The notes under the pieces are model-generated. The model had not been told where the DNA came from and ran no database searches. It was given only the letters and a program-made list of their open reading frames with translations. A stretch of DNA of 64,000 nucleotides from Rhabdophis nuchalis (lineage: Eukaryota; Chordata; Lepidosauria; Squamata; Natricidae), in contig CM077649.1 in assembly GCA_039707465.1 (NCBI GenBank), positions 17,503,001 to 17,567,000 on the forward strand, read 5' to 3'. Both the position numbers and the translations under genes were made by a program. This document shows positions 9,951 through 20,728 of the stretch, in pieces; the first letter of the stretch is position 1, and every line of letters starts with the position of its first letter.

Positions 9951-11564
9951 ATACTAGCCGTATCCGGCCACGCATTGCTGTGGCCCAGTCTGGTTAAATG
10001 GCCAGCCAATCTGTGTGTAGATCTACATCTGCACACACAAACACGTACACCCAACCACCATATAACCCCCAACCTACCTACCTAATGTATTTCTCCCTCT
10101 CTCCCTCTACCTATCTACCTACCTACCTACCGTATTTCTCTCCCTCTATCTCGCTATCCCTCTACCTATCTACCTACCTACCTACTGTATTTCTCCCTCT
10201 CTCCCTCTACCTACCTACCAACCTACTGTATTTTCCCTCTCTCTCTCTATCCCTCTACCTATCTACCTACCTACTGTATTTCTCCCTCTCTCTATCCCTC
10301 TACCTACCTACCTACCTACCTACCTACCTACCTACCTACCTACCTACTGTATTTCTCCCTCTCTCTCTAACCCTCTACCTACCTACCTCCCACTCCTCTC
10401 CCCAGACCCCCCTAGTCAACCTCCTCCCTCCCTCCCTCCCTCCCAGCGACCATCAGGTCCTCCCTCCCCTCCCCCATCGCCCCCTCCCCTCCCAAAAGAA
10501 AAGAATGTCCGGCTCGAAAAGGTGCAACTTTCGACTTCGGGGCAGTCGGCTCTGGTGAGGTGAGGGCGTTTTTCGGGGCAGGATGGAGGGAGGGGCTCAG
10601 GTGAAGGGATGACCTCCCCCCCTTAAAATTCCCCCTGGGGCCTAGCCAGCCCACCCACCCACCCCACCCCACCAGCATCACCTTGTAGAAGGCCCCATTG
10701 GAGCTGTGCACCTCTACCACCAGCTCCTCCATGGCCAGGGCGGCGGCTGCTGCCCCTCCGCGGGCCAAGTGTCCTGTGGCACTGCCGCTGGTGGCCTTGG
10801 AGAGGAGGAGGAGAGTGGTGGCAGCAGTGTCGGCTCCCCATCCAGGTGTAGGCGTGGACCGGCATCATCACGGGCGCTCTAGGCCGAGTGGAGACGGCAG
10901 CGGTGGCTCCTTGAGCCCTCTCCCCATGGCTCGTCATGATGGCAATGGCAGATGGCATGGCCCCAAAGGCGCGAGGGGATGCAAAATGGCTGCCAGGAGG
11001 ATGGGGATGGTGGGGAGGCAGAGGGGGAGGCTGCTGAAGAGGGGGAGGGGCAGCACCATGGGTTGCATGTCTCAAATGTAAATGTTAAAAGCCTGGCGGC
11101 GTCATGTGACACAACAGGAGGCTCCACTCCACCTCTGCCTCCCCCCGCCCTTTTTGGAACAGCGTTTTTGTGGCTGCCTCTTTTCTCGGCGTGCGCAAGA
11201 AGTTACACCCATCACTCTTTCCATGGCAACTGTAGAAGCAACTGTTGCACTGATGACATTGAAGCACAGGGAGGGGCGGCAGCGCAAACCGCTCCACGTG
11301 CACGTGACACAGCAGACAAAGCGGCCGGGTGGGAGGAGCCACGAAAGGGAGGGGGTGAGTGAGCGAGTGAGGGAAACACGCAGAAGAGCTGCACTTTTAT
11401 ATTTGCATAGCATGTACCTGGCACAGGTGTGACATCTACAGAATCTATACATATCTTTGGTGCTGTATTTGTAAGGAACGTGAAAATTTGGAAGCGATCG
11501 GTGCAGTACTTTCTGAGATTAGCGGTTTTGAACAAACTATTGCTACATTTTTATTTATATAGAT
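9951..11564. mobile_element. Unclassified GC-rich interspersed element with a pyrimidine minisatellite
   Basis: The unit begins CTAGCCGTATCCGGCCACGC, a terminus recalled from a widespread vertebrate repeat, and ends with TTTATTTATATAGAT after a GATCGGTGCAGTA block. Composition changes sharply at both edges from AT-rich flank to GC-rich interior. Between them are a CTAC/TCTC minisatellite (10073-10440) and about 1 kb of GC- and CpG-rich sequence. Several overlapping frames are open there on both strands because stop codons are rare, and none has a recognisable domain. The transposon class is unknown. Confidence 0.45.
10073..10440. repeat. CTAC/TCTCCCTC minisatellite
   Basis: Imperfect units of about 45-60 bases read CTACCTACCTACTGTATTTC followed by TCCCTCTCTCCCTCTAC. 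At least five are visible. The same unit builds the array at 56817-57475. Confidence 0.9.
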
Positions 11565-11605
11565 TGGGGGAAAACAGCACTCAGATATCAATCTTCTATT
11601 GTTCA

Positions 11606-12525
11606 CTACAGGTAGTCCTCAACTTATGACCACAATTGAGCCCAAAATTTCTGTTAAGTGAGACATTTGTTAAGTGAGTTTTGCACGATTTTAAAGACCT
11701 TTCCTACCACAGTTGTTAAGTTGAATCACTGCAGTTGATAAACTAGTAACCCAGTTGTTAAGTGAATCTGGCTTCCCTATTGACTTTGCTTGTGAGAAGG
11801 TCGTAAAAGATGATTTATTTATGTTCGATTTATATACCGCTACTTCTCCATCGAGATGGACTCAGGGCGGTGCACAGGGAATTAAAAGTCAGCAATAAAT
11901 AACAATAGATACAATAATAATATCTAAAATGAATTAAACTAAGAACCTGTGCTAAAATATTTCCATTAAAATTCTAAAATCCATTTACTTGTTGGCTAAG
12001 ATTGTGTCACGTCTGAGCTCTAAGCTCTAAGCTAGACCGGCTTGCTGGAAAAGGTACATCTTGAGTGAGCGGCGAAAGAGGGGAAGGTCTGTGATAGTAC
12101 GAAGTTCGGGGGGTAGGTCGTTCCAGAGGGATGGCCCTGCCACAGAGAAGGCCCTTCCCCTGGGCACCGCCAGCCGGCATTGACCGGCGGTTGGCACCCT
12201 GAGGAGGCCCTCCCTATGGGAGCGGATCGGTCGATGGGAGGTGTACGGCAGGAGACGGTCCCGCAAATAACTAGGCCCCGTGCCATGGAGCGATTTAAAG
12301 ATGGTAACAAGCACCTTGAAGCGCACCCGGAAGGGTGATCACATAACCTTGGGACACAGCAGCAACAGCCATAAATATGAACCAGTTGCCAAGTATCCAG
12401 ATTTTGATCACATGATCATGGAGGAGCTGCAAAGTTTGCAACTGTGAAAAATGGCCATGTCTCCTTTTTCAGTGCTGTTATAACTTTGAATGGTTACTAA
12501 ATGAAGTGTTGTAAGTTGAGTTGGA
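11606..12525. mobile_element. Mariner-type MITE interrupted by an L2 LINE
   Basis: The left part (TACAGGTAGTCCTCAACTTA to AAGGTCGTAAAAGA, 11606-11812) and the right part (GTGATCACATAACCTTGGGA onward, from about 12336) are adjacent pieces of the family consensus seen at 6912 and 59069. The intervening 11813-12335 is a minus-strand L2 3' end, which therefore inserted later. Confidence 0.75.
11813..12335 (-). pseudogene. L2-type LINE 3' end (ORF2 C-terminus and 3' UTR)
   Basis: On the minus strand 12326-12027 encodes the ORF2 C-terminal block with FKVLVTIFKSLHGTGPSYL, RPIRSHREGLLRVP and RGRAFSVAGPSLWNDLPPE, ending in LFQQAGLA. The 3' UTR then runs to about 11813, with the GGGCGGTGCACAGGGAATT-type tail near 11865-11885. 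It is 5'-truncated, as most LINE copies are. The frame is intact over about 100 codons. Confidence 0.85.
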
Positions 12526-13312
12526 GTTGGAATCACAAATTCATCCTGACGTCTGGCTTGTTTGAAAAACGATGGTTGTAGAGCTTTTCTGCAAAATTGC
12601 AAGATTAGACCCAGATGAATTTCCAGGGTGATGGTACTCCGAGGAATAGGGTAGTAATGGAGTGCTCATGGCCCATAAGATAGCATTGTTTAACTAGTGG
12701 GACTCAGAGATTGCCTGCTCTTCCTGGTTAAAAGCATGACTAACATTCAAATGTTTTCAGTTGCAATTACAGAATGCTGACTTTGGAATGGTTCATTAGA
12801 AACCTCTAAAATTCAAAAGCCAATTCCAGAACTTCAAACAGTAGTTCTTCCACAGCTAATCTTGTCAGTTGCAGATAGGATAAGATAGAAAACATAGGTA
12901 GTTTGGGAGATTCGTTAGGAAGGCAGGTTACACAGCAAATAAATTAAGCAGTATAAAGAACAGTTTCACCTTCAAACAAGGTGCTTTATATTTTGAATTG
13001 AACCACTGAATTCACTGTAAAAACAATTTCTGCAGCCTCCTTCCCACCTATTCCATTAATGCCACTGCATTGCAATATCATAAAAGAAGAGTACAAATCT
13101 TAAATTTCTTCTCAGAAGTAAAACAAAAGATATTTTCTTTGAAGGGAAATAATAAAACTCAAACAAGTTTAATTAAACTCAAAAAGTTATTACATTGTGT
13201 GTAAACTGATGCAGATTTATTTCTCTTTCAATTGGGGAACAGGATGAGGATCGTATTCATACAACGCACTGAACTACAAACTAGCCAGTTATGTTAGCCT
13301 TTTAGTCCAGCA
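12526..13312. other. No recognised feature
   Basis: AT-rich DNA with no recognised repeat or coding signal. Confidence 0.45.
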
Positions 13313-13313
13313 T

Positions 13314-14652
13314 GTTGTGTGTGGAATGGGACTGTTCTCCTTGTGCCCTTCGCCACCCCTTGTTCGCCCCCAGGGTTCCATCCCCCAGCCATTGACCTCT
13401 ACCATTTCACCTCCACTGAAAAGACCCTAGCTATTCACCCTGGGCAATGGGACCCAGCTTCTAATGTGCCAGAACCTTCCTCACAGGCCATTAGGCGAAA
13501 TACTGCTCACCCTGGCCTTTTGGGCTCAGGAGACAGTTGGCTGCCAGCCAATCGGAGGAAGGGAAGGGAAAAAGAGAGTGAGGGAGAGGGGGAAAGTGTT
13601 CCGTGTTGAGTTTCCTTTCTGGGGTTTGTTTCTCTGCCCATTCACCTTGGTCCAAGCTAGAAACCCATTTGCATCCCCCCCCCCTTAAATGTGACAGGAC
13701 AACACAAGGGCCACAGGAAGTGGGGGAGGGGAATGCAACCTCAACCCAGTTTTGTTAAACTTTCCTGTGACCCTTGTGTTGTCCTGTCACATTTGGGGGG
13801 GGGGGATGCAAACGATTTTCTAGCTTGGACCGAGGTGACTGGGCCGAGAAACAAACCCCAGAGAGGATTTCCCCCCCCACCTTGCTTGAAAACCCTTTGG
13901 ATTCCACCCCCTCATTTGACAACCGTTTGGATTGCCCCCCATTTGCTTGAAAATCTTTTGCATTCTCCACCCCCCGAAATGTGACAGGACAACAGAAGGG
14001 TCACCGCAAGTTAAACACAACCAGGTTGGGGTGTGGAGGTGCAGAGCTGTTGGGGAAGATAATGATAATTCATTGAATCAGAGTAACAGAGCCCACAAAC
14101 CTTCTGACTTTTCAATGTTGTGTTGTCCTGTCACATTTGGGGAGGGGGGGATGCAAACAGTTTTCAAGCAAGTGGGGGGATCTAAAGGGTTTTCAAGCAA
14201 GTGGGGGGGAATGCAACCTCTACACCCCAATCCAGTTGTGTTTAACTTTTCTATGGCCCTTGTGTTGTCCTGTCACATTTTGGGGAGTGGGGGAGGAATG
14301 CAAACAGTTTTCTAGCTTGGACTGAGATGATGGGCGGAGAAACAAACCCCAGAGAGGAAACTCAACACAGAACACTTTCTCCTTCCCTCTCTCTCTCTCT
14401 CTTTCTCCCTCCCTGCGATTGGCTGGTGGACAACTGTTTCCTGAGCCCAAAAGGCCAGGGTGAGCAGTATTTCACCTAATGGCCTATGAGGAAGGTTCTG
14501 GGACTGAAGAAGCTAGGTCCCATTGCCCAGGGCAAACAGCTAGGGCCTTTTCAGCGGAGGTGAAATGGTAGAGGTCAACGGCTAGGAACAGAACCGTGGA
14601 GGCAAACAAGGGGCGGCGAAGGGCATGAGAACAGTCCTAGACCCATTGTGTG
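13314..14652. mobile_element. Fold-back element with about 0.35-kb inverted arms and an internally iterated core
   Basis: The left arm (13314 to about 13690) and the right arm (about 14262-14652) are inverted copies. GGACTGTTCTCC, GACCTCTACCATTTCACCTC, CCCTGGGCAATGGGACC and GGCCTTTTGGGCTCAGGA on the left all reappear in reverse complement on the right. The core holds alternately oriented copies of AATGTGACAGGACAACA (near 13688, 13767, 13978, 14120 and 14258) and repeated GGGATGCAA-TTTTCAAGCAAG units. No transposase is encoded. Similarity between arms is high but broken by small indels. The superfamily is not identified. Confidence 0.75.
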
Positions 14653-14659
14653 ACTGTAG

Positions 14660-14730
14660 GGAGTCACCTATGTGTGAGTTGGGTGGCTATATACATTTAT
14701 TACATAAACAAACAAATAAACAAATAAATA
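14660..14730 (+). repeat. LINE/SINE 3' tail remnant with (AAAC/AAAT)n
   Basis: GTTGGGTGGCTATATACATT followed by an AAACAAAT run resembles the common 'gggcggcaatataaatttaataaa' retroposon tail. Confidence 0.45.
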
Positions 14731-15840
14731 CTATGTTCAATGAATCCTATTTAAGGAAACCATGGGTTACTGTGTTATATGAACAGAGATAGTGGAGACA
14801 GTTTGGTTGCAATTGTTCTATGTCTGATTTTGGTACCAAGACACTACTTTATACAAACAGAAGAAAGCCCATGTAGTGTTTTCAGTAAGGAGATACTATA
14901 CATGACTATGTACCAAGTAGGAAAGGGGTCTCCACACATCTCTAAGTCAATACAAAGCAATGTTACTGTAAATTTGCTGACCCTGTTGCCAAGCCTTATT
15001 CTGCTTCCATTGTGTCTAATCCATGACACTAACAATTGTATTGTCCAGATTAATGAATAAGAGGAAAACTTCCATAACTTAGTATTGTTACAGGTACTGT
15101 AGGTCTCATTTCAGGATTCTCCCTCTCCCCCTCTAATTCATATTGAGTTACTTTAGAGTAGCAGTGATAATAAATGAATATAGGACTTGTCAATTTCTAT
15201 CCAATTTATTGAAAATAATCTTCATTTTATAAATTGTAAACTTGGAGAAAAATAAGATGCACATTACAATAAACATTTAGTATACCAAAAATAAAACATT
15301 AATGAAAATCATTAAAGTCACTTCCTGAAGGGCAAAACAAGCTCTATAGAAATGTATAGCGGATCTTGCTTCTCCAGCAATTTACTGTCTGTTCAAGAAA
15401 AGCCTCTGCCTATTTTCTACTAGTGTAAAAATGCAGGAAATGCTCACCTCCTCCCACATTTCATTAGGGCATCTCCAAATATCTTAATCATGTGAAATAA
15501 TACAAAATAAAGCAATTTAAGAAAATACCATAGTAAAAATAGGCTCAGAAATAAGAGAGATATCATGCCATAAATATGCAGTTATCTAAGTGTTAAAAGC
15601 GTGATAACTGAAAATAACAAGTTGATAGGCAATCACTATTTCACTTCATGTGTACAAGCATGTTCAATGATGAAGGGAATGTAGGCTTGCCAGAGAATTG
15701 CCTTTCCAAATTTCCAGTCCTGCAGCTGATCTGGTTGTGATGGCCAAAAATGCTCTGATAATGCCTGAGGTGAGTGCCTTTATATGACACTCAACTGCAG
15801 GGTGACTTTTGGAGTGCTGAACTCCTTGATCATACGGTCT
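14731..15840. other. No recognised feature
   Basis: About 1.1 kb of AT-rich sequence. Short open frames have no recognisable content. Confidence 0.45.
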
Positions 15841-15844
15841 AGAT

Positions 15845-15965
15845 CAGTGATGGCGAGCCTATGGCACAGGTGCCACAGGTGGCACACGGAACCATTTCTT
15901 AGGGCATGCGAGGCGTTGCCCTGTCAGCTCCAGCGCGCTTGTTTTTCGCCCTCTGGAGGCTTCAG
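15845..15965. mobile_element. hAT element fragment, CAGTGATGG family
   Basis: The left end CAGTGATGGCGAGCC and the internal GGTGGCACACGGAACCATTT match the copies at 2922 and 29801 (reverse complement). The other terminus is missing where the LINE-like sequence begins. Confidence 0.75.
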
Positions 15966-16720
15966 GGAAGCACAAACAAAACAGAAGATCCCCAAAAGAT
16001 TGCAAACTATTGCCCAATCTGCCACCTTTCTACATCCTTCATGTATGTGATGGGAAAATCTTACCTGAGCAAGCATCAGCCTAAGTTAGTTTATGCAATG
16101 ACTATTCAATCAACAAGCACTTATACTAAGATCAGCGAGCTCATAGAACAAACATAATAAGTCCACCAGCTCCTATGTTTTCAGTTTGTTGACAATGTAC
16201 AAGCATTTGATAGTGTAGACTAAAATGCAGTTGTAAAAATATTTAAATAATAATCAAGGAATGAATAAACAACATTAACAACATTAATATAGACAATGAA
16301 AAACTCACTCCCCTTTGGATCAACAATAATATTGTGATTGTTAGTGTGAGGATGCTGAAAAAATGTTTAAATGAGCTAAATGAGACAGGTAAAGGAATTG
16401 AAGTAAAGATCAATAGAAACAAAGGCTATACATATACTCAAACTATTCTGTCAATATCATGAAATAAAACTTGGATATGAGAAGCAAGAAGTGAACACAC
16501 ATATTTTTGCCAAGAACTCAATTTAGTCAACAGAGTTGACTAAGAAATATCACACAAAAGAAAAACAGCAGGAGTTAGCTTTAGTCACGTAAAAAGAATT
16601 CTCCAAGAAATTGGCCACCTTAAGACAGGAGCAAATACCCCCAACACCATAATCTTTCCAGCAATCCTCTTTGGATGTATCAGTCCTTGCCTTCTCCATA
16701 GGGCTGCAACAGAAGGACTG
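15966..16720 (+). pseudogene. Degenerate RTE/BovB-type LINE ORF2 fragment
   Basis: Plus-strand frames broken by stops read, in order, KIANYCPICHLSTSFMYV (compare NYRPITCLPT), FVDNVQAFDSVD (compare YKKAFDSVxH), MLKKCLNELNETGKGIEVKI, ELNLVN followed by KKYHT, and ILQEIGHLKT then IIFPAILFGC. This is the order of reverse-transcriptase palm and C-terminal blocks in RTE-like elements. The YADD-type catalytic box is not recognisable and several stops and shifts are present, so it is dead. The clade call is tentative. Confidence 0.55.
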
Positions 16721-17529
16721 AGGTCACTCAGCTGCATTTGTGTCTAAGGCAGGACCAGAACTCACAATCATTTGGTTTGTAGCTTAGTGCCTTAATTATT
16801 ACATCTCACCTGCACTCATATCATTGCTTAATCAAATTTATTTATATTATAGGGTTTTTTTAAATTCAAATGTGTCATCTTAATTATATCACTTTTATTT
16901 TTTTCTGTAAATAGTTTTTTTTATTTTTCCCATTTCAAAATCATTCATTGATATACATTCTTATAAATGATATTTAACATTTATCTATTCATCATTAATC
17001 TCTATATACATTCTTACATATATACTGTATAATACAGTTTGGCTCGCTTTCTTGCCACCCCTTGTCTCCATCTTATTTTGCAACAGCCTTACTCCTATCT
17101 TCTCAAGCTCCCTTCTCTGCCTTCTTGTTTCCTCCTCTCATTTTTCCTCTCTTCTCTCTTTTCCCCCTCTCCTTCCTCTCTCTTTCTCTCCTCTCTTATC
17201 CTCTCTCCTACTCTTAATTCCCCACCCTTACTTTCTCTACTTTACCCTTTCTTCCTTTCCCGCCTCGTCTTTCCCCTTTCCGTTGTTGCCTTTGCTTATT
17301 TATTTTCTCTGATGGGTTCTGGGGGTGGCGTTTCAGCAATCCAAACTTTATATATTTTCCCTTAAAATAAATTTCTATTGAACAATAATACACATAAGCA
17401 CTGAATTAATTATATCACTTTTATTGTTATAGTAAAATTAGTGCTGTTGCTTTAGAATTTATTGAAGTGCTAGTGCTTGTTGAAAATAACATGGAATTCT
17501 TATCCAGTTTGAGAGGTTATTATCTAGTT
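16721..17529. other. AT-rich segment with a long pyrimidine tract
   Basis: Bases 17051-17275 are almost pure C/T on the plus strand, built from irregular CTCTTTCC words. The rest is AT-rich. No gene or repeat family was recognised. Pyrimidine tracts like this can adopt triplex structure, but nothing here shows a function. Confidence 0.5.
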
Positions 17530-17911
17530 CAGTGATGGTGAACCTTTTTGGTACCGAGTGCCCAAAGCAGAACATGTGCATGTGAGTGCATGCATGTATA
17601 CGTGTGTTGGAGTGCTGGAAACTGAAAGACCAGCTGGCCAGTGCGCATGTGTGCACTGCCAACCTGGTCTTTGGGTTTGTGGTGTGTGCATGCACATTTG
17701 ACAGCTGATCTTCGCAGGTGCCAAAATCCTAAAAACCATTAGCAAACTGGCCAGCTGGTCTTTGGGTTTCTGGCACTCCAGCACAAGACCAGCTGGCCAG
17801 CGGGCATGAACACACTGGAAACCAGAAGAGCAGTTGGTGACAGCATGCATGCCCACAGAGAGGGCTATGTGTGCCACCTCTGGCACATGTGCCAGAGGTT
17901 TGCCATCATGG
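17530..17911. mobile_element. Non-autonomous hAT element, CAGTGATGG family
   Basis: Ends CAGTGATGGTGAACC and GGTTTGCCATCATGG are flanked by ATCTAGTT and ATCTACTT (7 of 8). The interior contains repeated CCAGCTGGTC/GGCCAGCTGGT words and CACATG runs, so the body differs from that of the 2922 copy. Confidence 0.8.
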
Positions 17912-17925
17912 ATCTACTTTTTCAT

Positions 17926-18085
17926 TTTTTTAACAGATTAATAGAGTTGGAAGGGACCTTGCAGGTCATCTGGTCCAACCCCCTGCCCAAGCAGGAGACC
18001 CTATATGTGCCTCTACCTAGGATCGAACTCACAGCCTCCTGCTTGGGAGGCAAGAGCTCCACCTCTAGGCCACAGCAGCAATTAT
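17926..18085 (-). repeat. CR1 LINE 3' UTR remnant
   Basis: AGAGTTGGAAGGGACCTTGC followed by GGTCATCTGGTCCAACC is the reverse complement of the well-known CR1 3' end (GGTTGGACTAGATGACC...GGTCCCTTCCAACTC). The copy at 38300-38350 is in the opposite orientation. Confidence 0.8.
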
Positions 18086-18106
18086 TAATTGTATTAGTTG
18101 GTAAGT

Positions 18107-18213
18107 TACTGTATTTTTCAGAGTATAAGACACACCTTTTTCCTCCCTAAAAGAGTGTGGAAGTGTAGTGTGTCTTATACACCAGTGCATCTTATAGTCC
18201 AAAAAATATGGTA
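18107..18213. mobile_element. MITE of the TACCRTATTTTTCNGAGTATAAGA family
   Basis: A 107-base element with terminal inverted repeats (TACTGTATTTTTCAGAGTAT and, inverted, AGTCCAAAAAATATGGTA). The larger relatives at 33167, 41942 and 56219 share both ends. Confidence 0.8.
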
Positions 18214-18312
18214 TTTGACTGGAAAAATAAGTGGCTACCCATTATTCTGCAAAAAGCCTTAACAATCAAAACTTGTTCTGAATATTTAAAATTTCTTTCA
18301 ATTAACATACGT

Positions 18313-18395
18313 AATTATTATTTATTTTATTTATTTTTATTTTATTAAATTTACACCCCACCCTTCTCCAAACGGACCCAGGGCGGCGATTAAGT
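18313..18395 (-). repeat. L2-type 3' tail remnant
   Basis: A TTTATTTTA run followed by ACACCCCACCCTTCTCC and GACCCAGGGCGGCG is the reverse complement of the L2-type 3' UTR end also seen at 42180-42262. Confidence 0.65.
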
Positions 18396-18951
18396 ATGTT
18401 AATTGTAGATCTTCTCCCAGAATTAACTTAATGATGCAGGTTCATGAATTGTCAGGATGGGATAGAAGTTTGGCCCTACTATTTAACCAGTTTGCACATT
18501 TTTGTGTACACTTTTAGAAGTTACCACTTCTTCTCTGGCACTGAGCTGACATTTCTATTCTATTGCTTAATTGTAGAAATATCAGAACATGATCATCTGG
18601 TTCTACTAGTCAGTTGGTTGAGGCATTTTTCTTGGTGTGTGTGTGTGTGTGTGTGTGTTGGAATCAGATTTTACTTACACATTGTAACATCTTTGATACT
18701 TTTTTCAGTCTTGGTGAAGTGTATTGCAAACTTTTTTTTGACTTCAGGTTGTTAGATATTCCGACATTCTGGTTAATCTGAATAAAGAATTAGTAACTTA
18801 CATTCAATGTTCTATTTAAAGCAACTCAAAGGGACATGGCTCCAATGTGAACTCTTATCTGCAGCAACCTTACCATCACTTTGGAACTCCGATTCCCACA
18901 GTTGTGCAAAACATTCTTCTGCATAGCCAAAAGAACAATTGTTCTCTAGAG
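18396..18951. other. No recognised feature apart from a (TG)n run
   Basis: A (GT)10-type microsatellite lies near 18638-18659. Nothing else was recognised. Confidence 0.45.
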
Positions 18952-19167
18952 CAGGGGTCTCCAACCTTTGCAACTTTAAGTCTGAAGGACTTCAGCTCCC
19001 AGAATTCTCCAGCCAGCTTTGCAACTTTAAGTCTGAAGGACTTCAGCTCCCAGAATTCTCCAGCCAGCAAAGCTGAAGTCCTTCAGACTTAATGTTGCAA
19101 AGCTGGCTGGAGAAGTCTGGGAGCTGAAGTCCTTCAGACTTAAAGTTGCAAAGGTTGGAGACCCCTG
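18952..19167. mobile_element. hAT MITE, CAGGGGTCTCCAACC family, with a 51-base internal duplication
   Basis: Ends CAGGGGTCTCCAACC and GGTTGGAGACCCCTG are perfect inverted repeats. The block TTTGCAACTTTAAGTC to TCTCCAGCCAGC occurs twice in a row with a 51-base period. The flanks CTCTAGAG and CTTTTTAG are poor matches, so the target duplication is eroded or absent. Confidence 0.85.
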
Positions 19168-19292
19168 CTTTTTAGTTCATCAGTTCAGTCAGATTGGTAA
19201 CTTTGGTGGTCCTTAAAAAATACAAAGCAGATTGACAAGCCGCAAATTGAGCCCTTTCTTGTACAATTCAGCAGGATGAGCCGTAAGAAAGT

Positions 19293-19525
19293 ACAGGGTG
19301 TCATGTCCCAGAGGTGCTTTTTCAAGAGGCAACTGGACTTTCTTGTTGTGCTTTGAAGACAGTTTGCTTCTCATCTGATCTCATCCATGGTCAGAGCAGA
19401 AGCAGCTTCTTGGGTGAGAAGCGAAATGTCTTCAAAACCAAACAAGAAAGTCCAGTTCCCTCTTGAAAAAGCACCTTTGGGACAACCGTGACCTGGAAGA
19501 CTGAGAATCTCCATAGACATATAGT
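19293..19525. mobile_element. Penelope-like terminal fragment forming a palindrome
   Basis: GGTGCTTTTTCAAGAGG to GACTTTCTTGTT (19314-19350) is repeated in reverse complement at 19440-19480, with the TTGAAGACA and GTCTTCAAA motifs inside. The right half, GAGAAGCGAAATGTCTTCAA then GAAAGTCCAGTTCCC, resembles the end of vertebrate Penelope-like elements. Assignment is from memory of the motif. Confidence 0.5.
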
Positions 19526-20022
19526 ATGTCTTAGCTAAACTGCTCTAGTAACAGTTCCTCCTGCCTCCCACTTGTGCAAGTAAATCAGTTGGGGTACCTA
19601 ATGCATCTCTTGAATTTACCATCTAAGAAACAGTAAAAGTAATGTTGAAAAACTAAATAGCTAAAGCATTATCTTCAGTGCCATGAAAACATCCTTACTT
19701 ATAGTAATGATGGTGCAATCGTATCGGAAAGCACACATTTTCCCATTATGTTGTGTTTCACTATGCTTAGAACTGAAAGTGAGATCAGGTGATTAGTAAT
19801 GGCAGTGAACAGAGATGGATTGGGGCAGTTATGGAGTTTGTGGTTATACCTCTTCCCTCTCTTCTGGTCACCAGCCAATCTTAACCATTTTTCTGCCAAC
19901 ACATCTCCTTTCCAATTGCACTTCGTTTCTCACATTTCTTAGCTCTCCCACCTCACCTTCCTCACTTCTTTCCAGAGTTCCAACTAAGAAGAAAATAGCC
20001 AATCTTACTATTTCTTCTGATT
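19526..20022. other. No recognised feature
   Basis: Sequence just upstream of the CpG island. A short pyrimidine-rich part lies near 19850-19970. Confidence 0.4.
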
Positions 20023-20100
20023 TAAAGTTGCAAAGCTGGCTGGAGAATTCTGGGAGCTGAAGTCCTTCAGACTTAACGTTGCAAAGGTTGGAGACCCCTG
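20023..20100. mobile_element. Half of a hAT MITE, CAGGGGTCTCCAACC family
   Basis: Only the right half is present (GCTGGCTGGAGAATTCTGGG through GTTGGAGACCCCTG). The left terminus is missing. It sits about 0.6 kb upstream of the APP-like start codon. Confidence 0.75.
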
Positions 20101-20419
20101 TACTTAAGAACTCCTGATTCCTTGACTTGATTATGACATCAGAACTAAACAAGAGTTCGTTCTAGGATCCTTCCATCTTAAAATCGATTTTCGTTTCTGC
20201 AATCCTTCTGATTTGGGGCAGGGGCCATTCTGAACGCCACGCAACCGATTAAACTGAATAATGTTCGAGATCCCTCAGATCCAACTCTACATCCCGCTCC
20301 ACCGCCTGCTGCGCCAGAAACAAATACGAGACCGTGGCCGATACGGCCTCACGCGGAGACCCTTCCGCTCCTCCCTTTTCGCTTTTTCCCCCCCGACCGG
20401 GGCTTTTCACGAATCAAAC

Positions 20420-20728
20420 CATGGCAATTGCAGTTGCGCCGTTCGGTCGCTAGGGGGGACTCTGCGAAAGGACCGGCCAGCTGCTGCTGCTGCCGCCGCC
20501 GCCGCCGCCGCTTTGGGCGGGTTGGAGTATCAGCTGACTCTCCTTCTCCTTCCCGAAGCTCCGCTAGCGCTGCCGCCGTCGCCGCTGCTCTTGCAGCTCG
20601 GTTTTCATTCCTCAGCAGAGCGGGGAGGCGAAGCGAGGCGACTGGGCGGATATCTTTCGACCGTCTCCCTATACGTTTGAAAACTAGTGCCTGAGCTCCA
20701 GCGTCCTGAGCTGCTGCTTTTGCCCGCG
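20420..20728 (+). promoter_or_regulatory. Probable TATA-less promoter and 5' UTR of the APP-like gene
   Basis: No TATA box is evident in the 200 bases before the start codon. Sp1-type GGGCGG boxes occur at 20515-20520 and 20644-20649. A CTG/GCC trinucleotide run lies at 20481-20510. An in-frame TGA at 20678-20680 means the frame opens only shortly before the ATG at 20729. The APP promoter of mammals is also GC-rich and TATA-less. The transcription start site cannot be placed from sequence alone. Confidence 0.55.

Noticed and set aside
9998..10558. 186-codon plus-strand frame
   Set aside because: It consists almost entirely of Tyr/Leu/Pro/Ser repeats from the CTAC/TCTC minisatellite.
10412..11452. 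Cluster of overlapping frames on both strands
   Set aside because: The region is GC-rich with few stops, frames overlap in all directions, and no conserved motif is seen.
13319..14450. Several frames of 60-130 codons
   Set aside because: All lie in the fold-back element and reflect its inverted repeats.
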